Source: Bacteroidales bacterium (lineage in GTDB: Bacteria; Bacteroidota; Bacteroidia; Bacteroidales; Marinilabiliaceae). From it: a stretch of DNA of 64,000 nt. The translations under genes were made by a program, and so were the position numbers. Shown here piece after piece: positions 27,116 to 36,013 of the stretch (position 1 is the stretch's first letter; each line of letters begins with the position of its first letter). The notes under the pieces are model-generated. The model worked only from the letters and a program-made list of their open reading frames with translations, searched no databases and had not been told where the DNA came from. The stretch lies in the NCBI GenBank assembly GCA_017960905.1, contig JAGCYH010000035.1:1-64000 (forward strand), given 5' to 3'.

Positions 27116-28033
27116 ATGAGAAAACATATAATACTCTACAGCACAATGGTTTGCGCCTTGGCAGCACTCGTTTCGTGCCAGTGCAACCGTGACAAAACGA
27201 CGACAACATTCGAAGACAATGTTGAATTCAAGATCGACAGCATGAACATGGCCGAAGACCTCAATAAATCGAAAGCCATACTCTACACGCTGCCGGCGCC
27301 TATTGAGATGGCCTCGCTCATAAAAGAGTCGAACGTTAAGTACGACGAGTCGATGCTCAACGACCTTAACAAATCGAGCCAATACAACAGCAACATGAAA
27401 ATGGCGCTCAACGTTGGCATCTACACTACCGACATGAGCATAGCCAACATGTTCAACCAGTCGCAGAAAACTGTCGAATACTTCAACGTGCTGCAGAATA
27501 TCACGAAACGCCTCGGCATCGTCAAACTCATCGACGAAGCCACTTTCCAGAAACTCGAGGAAAAAGGCACGTCGAAAGATGACATTCTCAACATTATATC
27601 AGAGGTTTACATGAACGCCAACCAGTATCTGACCGAAAACAACCGCAAGAACATCGCAACCATGGTGCTCACCGGTGGCTGGACCGAAGGCCTCTATCTG
27701 GCTCTCAACCTTATGGGCACAAAACCCAATAAACAGCTGACCGACAGAATCATAGCTCAGAAATTGTCGCTCTCGACAATTATCAATATCATCGAGCAGA
27801 CCAACAAAGACAAGCAGGACGAGGACCTGAACTACATTATGAACAAAATGCTCGAGATAAAGATGTACTTCGATGAAGTGAAAATAGAAGTGAACGGCAA
27901 AATAGAGGCCTCTACCGACCCAACGACCAAAACTACTAAAATCTCGGCCAACTGCAACAACGAAATCTCGCAGGACATTCTTAACTTGCTGAAAGACAAG
28001 GTAAACGAAATCAGAAACGAGTTCATCAACTGA
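27116..28033 (+). CDS. Conserved lipoprotein of unknown function
   Basis: The 305-residue protein has a lipoprotein signal peptide with lipobox LVSC (Cys19 region) and a mostly helical mature part. No catalytic motif is visible. The helical repeats LNVGIYTTDMSIANMFNQSQ and ILNIISEVYMNANQYL are typical of a Bacteroidota lipoprotein family whose function I do not know. It starts 57 bases after the YggS-type gene and ends at a strong terminator. Confidence 0.7.
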   Translation: MRKHIILYSTMVCALAALVSCQCNRDKTTTTFEDNVEFKIDSMNMAEDLNKSKAILYTLPAPIEMASLIKESNVKYDESMLNDLNKSSQYNSNMKMALNVGIYTTDMSIANMFNQSQKTVEYFNVLQNITKRLGIVKLIDEATFQKLEEKGTSKDDILNIISEVYMNANQYLTENNRKNIATMVLTGGWTEGLYLALNLMGTKPNKQLTDRIIAQKLSLSTIINIIEQTNKDKQDEDLNYIMNKMLEIKMYFDEVKIEVNGKIEASTDPTTKTTKISANCNNEISQDILNLLKDKVNEIRNEFIN

Positions 28034-28057
28034 TTCCGGCCGTAACATACAACGTAT

Positions 28058-28099
28058 ATATGCTGCCCGCCTTTCGGCGGGCAGCATATTTTTTTTTTA
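28058..28099 (+). terminator. Intrinsic terminator
   Basis: A perfect 14-bp G/C-rich stem (28058-28071 with 28076-28089, loop TTTC) is followed by an unbroken T run. Confidence 0.9.
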
Positions 28100-28147
28100 G
28101 CAAGCTAACAAAATTATGATTAATTTTGACACGGAATTTCGACACAG

Positions 28148-28453
28148 ATGGAACAGCTTCAGACAAACAAAAAAACCAAGCAGCGCATAATAACCGACGA
28201 ACCTGAACGTTATAATGTCATAATGCACAACGATGACTTTACAACCATGGATTTTGTCGTTATGGTACTTATGTCTGTCTTTCATAAAGAAAAGAATGAA
28301 GCTGAGCGGCTGATGATGCAGATTCACACGCAAGGACGATGCATCGTAGGTGTCTACACCTACGATATCGCATCAACCAAAGTCATGTGCGTCAATAAGT
28401 TAGCCCGCGAAGCCAACTATCCGTTATTAACAACAATAGAACCACAGAGATAA
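28148..28453 (+). CDS. clpS: ClpS adaptor protein
   Basis: The 101-residue protein has the ClpS core: ERYNVIMHNDDFTTMDFVV binds N-degrons, and the fold continues through HTQGRCIVGVYTYDIA. It delivers N-end-rule substrates to ClpA. The ATG lies 20 bases after a -7 box TAATTTTG (28121-28128). clpA follows 1 base after the stop. Confidence 0.92.
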   Translation: MEQLQTNKKTKQRIITDEPERYNVIMHNDDFTTMDFVVMVLMSVFHKEKNEAERLMMQIHTQGRCIVGVYTYDIASTKVMCVNKLAREANYPLLTTIEPQR

Positions 28454-28454
28454 T

Positions 28455-30767
28455 ATGGAGATAAAATACACCGTTTCAGTTACAAAAGCATTAAAATACG
28501 CGGCCGAACTGGCCTGCGAACTACGAAATGAATACATAACACCGGAGCATTTCCTGCGAGGCCTGTTCGAGCAAGATTTCTTCATCGACTCGGTCGAAAG
28601 CATGTCGCCCAACTTCGAGCCGGCTTTCAAATACCTAGTCAACAGCATATCGGCTCTCGAAGTCATGCCCGGCAAGAAAATGATAGAACCCGAGCTCTCT
28701 GCGCAATTCCAGCAGATGCTCGGCAACGCCGCTTTCATCGTCGGATCAAGCGGTGCAAACTCAATCACCGTACCGCACATGGTGAAAGCCATCTTCTCGC
28801 TCAAACATTCCGACGCTCAGAAAGTGCTGATGAAAATATGCAACAAACGCGAGGCCGATCTCATCCGAAGCCTGATTCACACATACAGCAAGGACGAAAT
28901 ATCTGAGAATGTGAGCGTTGGCATCAGCAACGTGCCTCGAATAGAGGCACGGCAGCTGCCTGCTACGCAGCCCATCGACGAGCCGTTCGACTTCGAAGAG
29001 GAACAGCAAAACGTTCAGGACTCGTTCGTTACGCGCATCGAGCCCAGCGACGACGACTTCGTGGTGCACAAGATAGAGCTCGAAAAACTCATGTCGACTC
29101 TCTGCCGATGCGAATGCAACAACGCTCTGCTGCTTGGTGAGCCGGGCGTAGGAAAAACCGAAATGCTGCGCAAACTGGCAAAACTTATAGAGCAAGGCAA
29201 AACGCCTAAACGTCTGAAAGACTGCAGTTTGTGGGAATTCGACCTTTGCGGTCTAATTTCAAGCACGCAGTACAGAGGCGAATTGGAGAATCGATTGAAA
29301 TCGATTCTCGATTCGATGAAAAACGAAGGCAACAACATAATCTGCATCGACAATATTCACAGCATCGCGCCGAGCGGACAGACGAACGACAACACCGTCG
29401 ACATCACAAGCATTCTGAAGCCCTATCTCGACACGCCGTCGCTCTTCTTCGTCGGTATTACCACCTTCGACGACTTCCAGCGCACGCTGTCGCGCAACAA
29501 GAGCTTCGTGCGTCGTTTCCAGCGCATCGACATCAAAGAGCCCGACGAATCGCTGACTTACCTGATAGCTACCACTCACCGCGACAAATATTCGAAATTT
29601 CACAACGTGAAATATTCCGACGAAGTGCTGCGCTACGCTATCAGTCTGAGCAAGGAATACATGAACGACCGCGCCATGCCCGAGAAAGCCCTCTACGTGC
29701 TCGACCAGGCCGGCGCTGAATGCGAGTTGCAGAAAAAACGCGTCGTAACGACCGAAATCGTCGACAAGGTGATGAAGAACATCTGCAACCTCGAGACCAT
29801 CGGCAAAGCCGATGAAAACGCCAATCTGGCAACACTTTACGACCGCATGACAAAACAAATCTACGGTCAGGACAAAGCCATCAAACGCATCGTGGAGGCC
29901 ATTCAAATGTCGAAGGCCGGCCTTCTTGACGAGGGCAAGCCCATTGCGAGCTTCCTCTTCGTAGGTCCTACGGGCGTCGGCAAGACCGAAGTGGCCCGCA
30001 CTCTGGCCAAAGAGATGGGCGTCGAACTGCAACGATTCGACATGAGCGAATACGCCGAAAAACATACCATTTCGAAACTCATTGGCTCGCCTGCCGGCTA
30101 CATAGGCTACGACGATGGCGGCCTGCTCACCTCGGCGCTGCAGAAAACACCGCATTGCGTGCTGCTTCTCGATGAAATCGAGAAGGCCCACGCCGACATT
30201 TACAACATTCTGCTGCAAGTGATGGACTACGGCCAACTGACTGATAATAAGGGCAAAAAGACGTCGTTCCAGCACGCGATAATAATCATGACAAGCAACG
30301 CAGGCGCGCAATATGCGCACCTTGCCACACTCGGCTTTGGCAACACTCATACCAAAGGCGACTCGATGTTCGGCGAAGTGAAGAAAATCTTCAAACCCGA
30401 ATTCCTCAACCGTCTGTCGGGCACTATTGTGTTCAACGACATGGACTTGCACATGGCTTCGCTCATTCTCGACAAGAAATTCAGAGAACTGACCGACAAA
30501 CTGAGCAAACGCAACGTGAAAGTGTCGCTGAGCAACGAAGCCCGCGAGTGGCTTCTGAAGAAATGCTATACCAAAGAATATGGCGCTCGCGAAACCGACA
30601 GAATTCTCGCCACCGAAGTAAAACCGCTGTTTATCAAAGAGATACTCTTCGGCAAACTTGCCTCGGGCGGTAACGCAGAAGTCGACCTCGCCAACGACAG
30701 CCTGATAATCAAAGTGTTGGAGAGAGTCAGCAAAAGCCGGAAAACAAAAAGCGACGGTAATGTTTGA
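28455..30767 (+). CDS. clpA: ATP-dependent Clp protease ATP-binding subunit ClpA
   Basis: The 770-residue unfoldase has a double Clp N domain (about 1-145), then two AAA+ modules. Walker A sequences are GEPGVGKTEM (near residue 230) and GPTGVGKTEVA (near 505); Walker B of module 2 is LLLDEIEKAH. The C-terminal D2-small domain ends near 750. With the ClpP peptidase, not in the window, it degrades proteins selected by ClpS. It is co-translated with clpS. Confidence 0.93.
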   Translation: MEIKYTVSVTKALKYAAELACELRNEYITPEHFLRGLFEQDFFIDSVESMSPNFEPAFKYLVNSISALEVMPGKKMIEPELSAQFQQMLGNAAFIVGSSGANSITVPHMVKAIFSLKHSDAQKVLMKICNKREADLIRSLIHTYSKDEISENVSVGISNVPRIEARQLPATQPIDEPFDFEEEQQNVQDSFVTRIEPSDDDFVVHKIELEKLMSTLCRCECNNALLLGEPGVGKTEMLRKLAKLIEQGKTPKRLKDCSLWEFDLCGLISSTQYRGELENRLKSILDSMKNEGNNIICIDNIHSIAPSGQTNDNTVDITSILKPYLDTPSLFFVGITTFDDFQRTLSRNKSFVRRFQRIDIKEPDESLTYLIATTHRDKYSKFHNVKYSDEVLRYAISLSKEYMNDRAMPEKALYVLDQAGAECELQKKRVVTTEIVDKVMKNICNLETIGKADENANLATLYDRMTKQIYGQDKAIKRIVEAIQMSKAGLLDEGKPIASFLFVGPTGVGKTEVARTLAKEMGVELQRFDMSEYAEKHTISKLIGSPAGYIGYDDGGLLTSALQKTPHCVLLLDEIEKAHADIYNILLQVMDYGQLTDNKGKKTSFQHAIIIMTSNAGAQYAHLATLGFGNTHTKGDSMFGEVKKIFKPEFLNRLSGTIVFNDMDLHMASLILDKKFRELTDKLSKRNVKVSLSNEAREWLLKKCYTKEYGARETDRILATEVKPLFIKEILFGKLASGGNAEVDLANDSLIIKVLERVSKSRKTKSDGNV

Positions 30768-30793
30768 TATTTTTTGAAAAAATATTACCTTTG
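30763..30793 (+). promoter_or_regulatory. Promoter of the Hint-domain protein gene
   Basis: TTTG (30763-30766), 19 bases and TACCTTTG (30786-30793) are a near-perfect promoter. It overlaps the end of clpA and shows that the real start codon lies further in, at 30821. Confidence 0.8.
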
Positions 30794-30820
30794 CGAATGA
30801 CCAAAAACAACTATTACGAG

Positions 30821-32002
30821 ATGAAAAAGATATGTGCATTGATGGCATTGTCATTGGCTTTGCCAATGACAATGGCAGCTCAGACGAAAGAGCTCAAACC
30901 CAGTCAGTTGTACGTTCTGTCCGACGAAGACGAACGCGAATTCAACTTGGGCGCCGCCGCTTTCAAAAAAGCGGCTGAAGGCGCCGAACTCACTCAGAAA
31001 GAGCAAGAAGCCTACGAAAACTACAACGAGACGCTTTCGAGCTATTGGGACATCGTGGGCGGCGGCGACAGCTGGTACAACGGCAATGGCGGTCCGTCGA
31101 AAATAGAAGCGTCGAGCCGGCTTGCCGACCAAGGTAAAAACAATTACAACGAGAAGAACCTTCACGACCTGATGTACAACACGCCATGGGTCGAAGGCGC
31201 TCAAGGATACGGCATTGGCGAATGGGTGAAATATACTTTCGAACCCAACAAACCGCGCATCACTCTGATTCACGTAGTCAACGGCTACGTGAAAAGTCAG
31301 GCTGCCTGGAAAAACAACTCGCGTGTGAAAAAGCTGAGACTCTACATCAACGACAAGCCGTACGCCATGCTCAACCTCGATGACTCGCGCAGCGACCAAT
31401 GTTTCGAACTCAACGACACGCTGGGCTCTGTTGGGTCCAACGCTAAAGCGTGGACCATGAAATTCGAGATTGTCGATGTGTACAAAGGCGACAAATACGA
31501 CGACACGGTGCTCTCGGAGATATACTTCGACGGTGTCGACGTGCTCTGCTTTGCCGCTGATACAAAGATACTTATGGCCGACGGCGCACAAAAACAGATT
31601 TCGGATATTGCCGCTGGCGACAATATCCGTATCTACAACGAACAGACAAAATCAACCAAAAACGCTATAGTAAAGGAAGTTGAATCGGTTACGCACCAGA
31701 ATCTCATTACCTACGAATTCTCCGACGGATCGACAGTGACATCGACAAGCGACCACCCTTTCTTGCTTAAAGACAAGGGCTGGGCTTCGTCGGACCCTGC
31801 AAATACGGCACTGTACGCCGGCTTTGAATCGGCTGCGAAAATCGAAATCGGCGACGAATTCATCACGGCAAACGGCACTGCGGAACTCACCAACATGTCT
31901 GTTGTGGCTTCGCCGCAACAGACTTACACCATAAAACGCCTCTCTGAAGGCTCAAACTTCATCGCAAACGGCTTCGTCGTTGGCGTTGAGATGCTGAAAT
32001 AA
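30821..32002 (+). CDS. Secreted protein with NADase-type glycan-binding (discoidin-like) domain and C-terminal Hint domain
   Basis: The 393-residue protein has a signal peptide (about 1-20). A region with YGIGEWVKYTF, VVNGYVKSQ and SRVKKLRLYIND (about residues 115-240) matches the NADase-type glycan-binding/discoidin-like family. A Hint (hedgehog/intein) domain follows directly: block A CFAADTKILMADG starts at Cys243, block B is TSTSDHPFLL with His312, and the end reads NFIANGFVVGVE with Asn383. The intein-terminal His-Asn pair is absent, so splicing is unlikely; hedgehog-like N-terminal cleavage at Cys243 is possible. No extein or toxin follows, since the frame ends 10 residues later. The substrate and reason for self-cleavage are unknown. 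The start was chosen from the promoter and signal peptide. Confidence 0.75.
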   Translation: MKKICALMALSLALPMTMAAQTKELKPSQLYVLSDEDEREFNLGAAAFKKAAEGAELTQKEQEAYENYNETLSSYWDIVGGGDSWYNGNGGPSKIEASSRLADQGKNNYNEKNLHDLMYNTPWVEGAQGYGIGEWVKYTFEPNKPRITLIHVVNGYVKSQAAWKNNSRVKKLRLYINDKPYAMLNLDDSRSDQCFELNDTLGSVGSNAKAWTMKFEIVDVYKGDKYDDTVLSEIYFDGVDVLCFAADTKILMADGAQKQISDIAAGDNIRIYNEQTKSTKNAIVKEVESVTHQNLITYEFSDGSTVTSTSDHPFLLKDKGWASSDPANTALYAGFESAAKIEIGDEFITANGTAELTNMSVVASPQQTYTIKRLSEGSNFIANGFVVGVEMLK

Positions 32003-32373
32003 CGCTCGTTTTTTGCATTATTTTAGCTAAAAAAATTAACAGAAACGGTCGTTTCAGGATACCTGAAACGGCCGTTTCTGCTTTTCACACTCACCATCAA
32101 CTATATTTTTGCCAGAAACAAATCCATGCACAAGAAGCCGCAGCACAAGTAACGCATTGATAATAATGCATTTAAACTCTTTCCACAAGTGATATTTTCA
32201 AAGTTACGCGCCCCTGGCGACCGCTTATCGCCACCAATTAGGCGGTGATAAGGAATAATTAACACGGCTTAAAAATAAGTAAACGCAAAATCTCAAAAAG
32301 TTAATCTAAATAAAAAGTCTTGACAGAGAACGCTATAATTAGGAATTTTGCACCGCGAAAAGGAAATAAAGCA
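32003..32373. other. Intergenic stretch with a strong hairpin and a possible minus-strand transcript
   Basis: I see no annotated-size gene. A long hairpin is at 32040-32080. On the minus strand a TAACTTTG box (32199-32206) is followed by about 165 bases that end at that same hairpin plus a T tract. A 24-codon frame with four Cys lies inside (32171 to 32097). An imperfect hairpin is near 32222-32256. A -7-like GAATTTTG lies near 32343, before the next gene. Confidence 0.45.
32040..32080. terminator. Strong hairpin, bidirectional terminator
   Basis: A 19-bp stem with one G-T pair (32040-32058 with 32062-32080) ends the Hint gene transcript. On the minus strand it is followed by a T-rich tract (complement of 32029-32039), so it may also end a minus-strand RNA. 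Confidence 0.75.
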
Positions 32374-32949
32374 ATGAAGTTATTCATTACAGCAATAAGT
32401 TTTCTGTCGGCCGCCGCGCTGACGACATGCAAACCCGAAACCAGCGAAACCAACAATTCGACATCGGGTTGCGTGATCGAATTCACCGACAATTACGTAA
32501 CGATTGTTTCGGCTGGTAGCGACACTCTCACCTATTCGATTGCCAATATTGAAAAATTGCCAAGCGAAAGGATTCTTTTACGCGACTCAATTCTCATCAC
32601 TTATAAAAATGATTTTGGCTTTTGTGACGCTACAAGTATAATTGTAGTCGGTCACAATTTGCCATATATCAACAACCGCACCGAGATGCTTCTGGGCACT
32701 TGGAGCAACAACGACGGCAACTGCGACGAAAGTGACAGCCTCACGCTCACTTTCAACTCCGACAACACCGTCGACATCAACATGAAAGGTAATCCGACAC
32801 GAGAACAATGGCTCGTGGAAGGAAAAAGCATATTGCTCGGAAACAACATGAGCGACAGTCAGAAATACGACGTGGTTCGCGTTGATAACGAGACACTTAC
32901 AATGTGCATGGGTAAAGAAATTGTTCATTTTAAAAAGACAATAGATTAG
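32374..32949 (+). CDS. Small putative lipoprotein
   Basis: From the ATG at 32374 the protein has 191 residues: a signal peptide with lipobox-like LTTC (Cys19), then a mostly beta-predicted mature part. The second half (LLGTWSNNDGNCDESDSLTLTF...) looks like a lipocalin-like or DUF-type barrel seen in Bacteroidales lipoproteins, with the pattern TW-x-gap-LTLTF and TLTMCMG. I do not recognise the family with certainty. The frame extends upstream to a TTG at 32320, but that region precedes a likely promoter. Confidence 0.6.
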   Translation: MKLFITAISFLSAAALTTCKPETSETNNSTSGCVIEFTDNYVTIVSAGSDTLTYSIANIEKLPSERILLRDSILITYKNDFGFCDATSIIVVGHNLPYINNRTEMLLGTWSNNDGNCDESDSLTLTFNSDNTVDINMKGNPTREQWLVEGKSILLGNNMSDSQKYDVVRVDNETLTMCMGKEIVHFKKTID

Positions 32950-33069
32950 AGTTTTTCATAGTGTTTTTTAAGAGAGAGGGGTCCGAGACGTGAAGTTTCG
33001 GGCTTCTTTTTTTGTTTTTTTGAAAAAAACTCTTTTAATTTGTGAAATAAACTTTAAACACTTACAATT

Positions 33070-33330
33070 ATGGCTTATTACAAAGTGATTGACGGCAAAA
33101 AATATGATGCCGAATTGATAGAAGCTGCCGACAAAGCAGTAGCAGGTAAAGGCGACGGTCGTATCTCTATAGCCGACGCTAAACTTCTTTACGAGAAAGT
33201 AGCCGACGGAAACAGCTACACCGACATCGAAAAAGACACGATGGCTTATATCCGTCAGAACTACAAATGGACCGAAGAGGCCGACTCTTGGTTCCGTACC
33301 GAAATCCGTAAATGGGCTGCTACTAAATAA
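33070..33330 (+). CDS. Small conserved protein with EF-hand-like loop, unknown function
   Basis: The 86-residue acidic-to-neutral protein has no signal peptide. Residues 27-40 (VAGKGDGRISIADA) resemble an EF-hand loop with Asp, Gly, Ile and Asp at positions 5, 6, 8 and 12 but without acidic residues at 1 and 3. Two further helices (YTDIEKDTMAYIRQNY and ADSWFRTEIRKW) follow. I recall similar short proteins in unrelated phyla, which suggests an old, mobile family. It stands alone between the lipoprotein gene and a convergent transporter gene. Confidence 0.65.
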   Translation: MAYYKVIDGKKYDAELIEAADKAVAGKGDGRISIADAKLLYEKVADGNSYTDIEKDTMAYIRQNYKWTEEADSWFRTEIRKWAATK

Positions 33331-33352
33331 CGGCTGACTTACTGATTGCAAG

Positions 33353-33390
33353 AAAAAACTCGGTGCATGATTTCATGCACCGAGTTTTTT
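33353..33390. terminator. Bidirectional terminator hairpin
   Basis: A perfect 18-bp palindrome (33353-33370 with 33373-33390) has A and T runs on its two ends, so it can stop transcription from both convergent genes. Confidence 0.85.
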
Positions 33391-33411
33391 ATATCCATAA
33401 ACTGCTTTATA

Positions 33412-34335
33412 TCAGCTTTTTCTGTTGAAAATATTAGCCAGCACCGCGCCCGAGATATTGTGCCACACCGAGAACAACGCGCCCGGCACCGTGGCCGTGG
33501 GAAGCGCCACAAAAGCCGTCAGCGCGAGCGACGACGCAAGCCCCGAATTCTGCATTCCTATCTCAACCGAAAGCGCCTTGGTCTTTGCAGCCGGCAGATG
33601 CATAAGCCGCCCCAAACCGAATCCGCAGGCATAACCAATAGTGTTGTGCAAAACGACAACGGCGAAAACAACAGCAGCCGCCGAAAAAATCTTTTCGGCG
33701 TTGTGCGCCACCACTGTCGCCACTATCATGCAGATAGCCATCACCGAAACCAATGGCAGCAACGCAACACCTCGCTGTGTGTATTTGCCTAAAAATCTGT
33801 TTATTACAAAGCCCAATGCAATAGGTACAATGACAACTTTTACTATTGAGAAGAACATCGCCACCACATCAACGCTCACATCCGTTCGCAGAAGCAGATA
33901 TGTGATAGCCGGCGTCAGAACGGGCGCCAGCATAGTGTTCACCGTCGTCATGCCGACACTCAGAGCCACATCGCCTTTCGAGAGGTATGTAATCACATTA
34001 CTCGACGTACCGCCAGGGCAAGTGCCCACCAGCACCACGCCAGCCGTGAGCGCCGCATCGAGGTCGAACAGACGGCTCAGCGCCAACGCGCTGAGCGGCA
34101 TTATGGTAAACTGAGCCACACAGCCCGTCAGTATCTCTTTCGGGCGGGTGAATACAGGCTTGAAATCGCTCAAACGCAACGTCAGACCCATGCCAAACAT
34201 CACTATCATAAGCAGATAGCTCACCCAATCGGTCGGAATCCACAACGCCGATTGTGGCACTGTTAGTGCCACAACGGCCACTGCAAGCACTATAAGTGCC
34301 ATGTATTTGCCAACAAAACGGCTAACTCGCTCCAT
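33412..34335 (-). CDS. Bile acid:sodium symporter family (BASS) transporter
   Basis: From the ATG at 34335 the protein has 307 residues with about nine to ten hydrophobic segments. Family motifs include MFGMGLTLRLSDF (near 45), TCPGGTSSNVITYLSKGD (near 105) and SVEIGMQNSGLASSLA (near 255). Members carry bile acids or small organic anions such as pantoate and keto acids; the substrate cannot be chosen here. A -7 box TATCTTTG at 34352-34359 (minus) overlaps the longer open frame and supports the ATG at 34335. Confidence 0.88.
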   Translation of the reverse strand: MERVSRFVGKYMALIVLAVAVVALTVPQSALWIPTDWVSYLLMIVMFGMGLTLRLSDFKPVFTRPKEILTGCVAQFTIMPLSALALSRLFDLDAALTAGVVLVGTCPGGTSSNVITYLSKGDVALSVGMTTVNTMLAPVLTPAITYLLLRTDVSVDVVAMFFSIVKVVIVPIALGFVINRFLGKYTQRGVALLPLVSVMAICMIVATVVAHNAEKIFSAAAVVFAVVVLHNTIGYACGFGLGRLMHLPAAKTKALSVEIGMQNSGLASSLALTAFVALPTATVPGALFSVWHNISGAVLANIFNRKS

Positions 34336-34524
34336 TGCTTGTTTTTTCCCACAAAGATACAAAAAAACTCTCTGTTTTTGTCAGAAAACAAAGACGCCAA
34401 TACCGCCAAACAAAAACACACAAAAACCTGATTACAAGCGTATTACACCGACACAAGCGATTCTGGCGTAAATGCCCGGAAAACAATTCGGCACTTATAT
34501 GGTCATTTGGGTATAGTTTTTGAA

Positions 34525-34554
34525 TTGATTTATAAGTCAAATTTTATACTTTTG
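34525..34554 (+). promoter_or_regulatory. Promoter of the TlpA-like gene
   Basis: TTG (34525-34527), 19 bases and TACTTTTG (34547-34554) match the consensus, 19 bases before the ATG. Confidence 0.7.
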
Positions 34555-34573
34555 TAAAATAAATAGAACAACA

Positions 34574-36007
34574 ATGAGAATTCTGATACTGATAATCATC
34601 GCGCTTTTGCCAATAACGGCAAAAGCCGAACCAGCAACCGACATTACCATAACCGTCGACAACTACCCTTCGTCGCCCGTTATTCTGGGTTATTACTTCA
34701 ATGGCCAAATGCTTGTGAAAGACACAGTTACGACCGACGCGAAAGGTGTTGCGCACTATGTGCGCAACGAGAAACTGCCCGAAGGCATCTACTTGGTTTT
34801 CTTTCCGCAAAACCAGCATCTCTTCGACATCATCATTTCCGACGACCAGACATTCAGCATCAAATGCGACACGCTGCCCGACGTATCGAGCCGCGTGCAG
34901 GCGAAAGGCTGCAATGTGCTGAGCGATTTTATTGATTATCAGAATTATCTGAAAAAACGCAGCGAAGAGCAAAAAGCCCTGTCGGATGCGTACAAAGCAC
35001 TTGCACCCGACGATAACGACGGCAAAGAACGCATACGCACGCAGTTTGCCGAAATAGACAAACAGGTGAAAGCGCACAACAACGAGATGATCGAACGCAA
35101 CAAAGACAATTTCCTGAGCGTCTTCCTGCGCTCACTCAAAGAGATTGAAGTCCCGAAAACATTCGACGTGAAAGAGACTGGCGCAGCGCGCGACAGCGCG
35201 CTGCAAGCCAAGCGATATTACTATTACAGAGAGCATTACTTCGACAACATCGACTTTGCCGACGACCGTCTGCTCCGCACCCCTACTCTCATGTCGAAAG
35301 TCGACAAGTACTTCGACGAGACATTACCGCAACTAGCTGACACTGTGGCACTTGAAGCCATAAAAATAATTGAGAAGTCGAGGCCAAACAAAGAGTGTTT
35401 CCGCTTCTACGTGTCGCACTTCTACAACATGGCCAACAACAGCAAAATAATGGGCATGGACGCCGCTCTGGTCATCATTGCCGACAAATACTACCTTTCG
35501 GGCGAAGCCGACTGGGCCGAGAAAAAATTCATCGACGATTTGCGCGAGCAAATCGAAAATATCAGATACACCCTCATCGGCAAACAAGCCGTCGACCTGA
35601 AAATGATTTCGAACACCGGCGAATGGTTTAAACTGAGCGAAACCAGCGCTCCTTTCACCATTCTGGTTTTCTGGGAACCTTCGTGCGGACACTGCAAAAA
35701 AGAGATTCCGGAACTGAAAAAACAGGTTTGGGACAAATACAAAAAAGACGGCATCAAGATTTTCGCCGTCTATTGCCAGGTGGAGCCTAAAGAATGGGAG
35801 GAATTCATTGAAGAGCACGAACTCGACGAATGGATAAACGTGTACGACCCTTACGGTCGTACAGGATTCAGAAAATACTACAACATCAAGAGCACGCCTC
35901 AAATCTACATTCTCGACAAGGATAAGAAAATCATTGCCAAAAAAATCGGCGTCGAGCAAATCGGCGATTTCCTCGACTTCATGATGGGAAAAGATAAACA
36001 ACAGTAA
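34574..36007 (+). CDS. TlpA-like thioredoxin protein with long N-terminal helical domain
   Basis: The 477-residue protein has a signal peptide (about 1-18), an N-terminal beta domain (about 22-105) of the type found before Bacteroidota thioredoxins, a helical middle part (about 110-330), and a C-terminal thioredoxin fold with CGHC (WEPSCGHCKKEIPEL, near residue 375) and the cis-Pro segment IKSTPQIYILD. It likely reduces or shuffles disulfides in the periplasm. A DUF4465 lipoprotein gene follows after 6 bases and is surely co-transcribed. Confidence 0.85.
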   Translation: MRILILIIIALLPITAKAEPATDITITVDNYPSSPVILGYYFNGQMLVKDTVTTDAKGVAHYVRNEKLPEGIYLVFFPQNQHLFDIIISDDQTFSIKCDTLPDVSSRVQAKGCNVLSDFIDYQNYLKKRSEEQKALSDAYKALAPDDNDGKERIRTQFAEIDKQVKAHNNEMIERNKDNFLSVFLRSLKEIEVPKTFDVKETGAARDSALQAKRYYYYREHYFDNIDFADDRLLRTPTLMSKVDKYFDETLPQLADTVALEAIKIIEKSRPNKECFRFYVSHFYNMANNSKIMGMDAALVIIADKYYLSGEADWAEKKFIDDLREQIENIRYTLIGKQAVDLKMISNTGEWFKLSETSAPFTILVFWEPSCGHCKKEIPELKKQVWDKYKKDGIKIFAVYCQVEPKEWEEFIEEHELDEWINVYDPYGRTGFRKYYNIKSTPQIYILDKDKKIIAKKIGVEQIGDFLDFMMGKDKQQ

Positions 36008-36013
36008 ACATTT

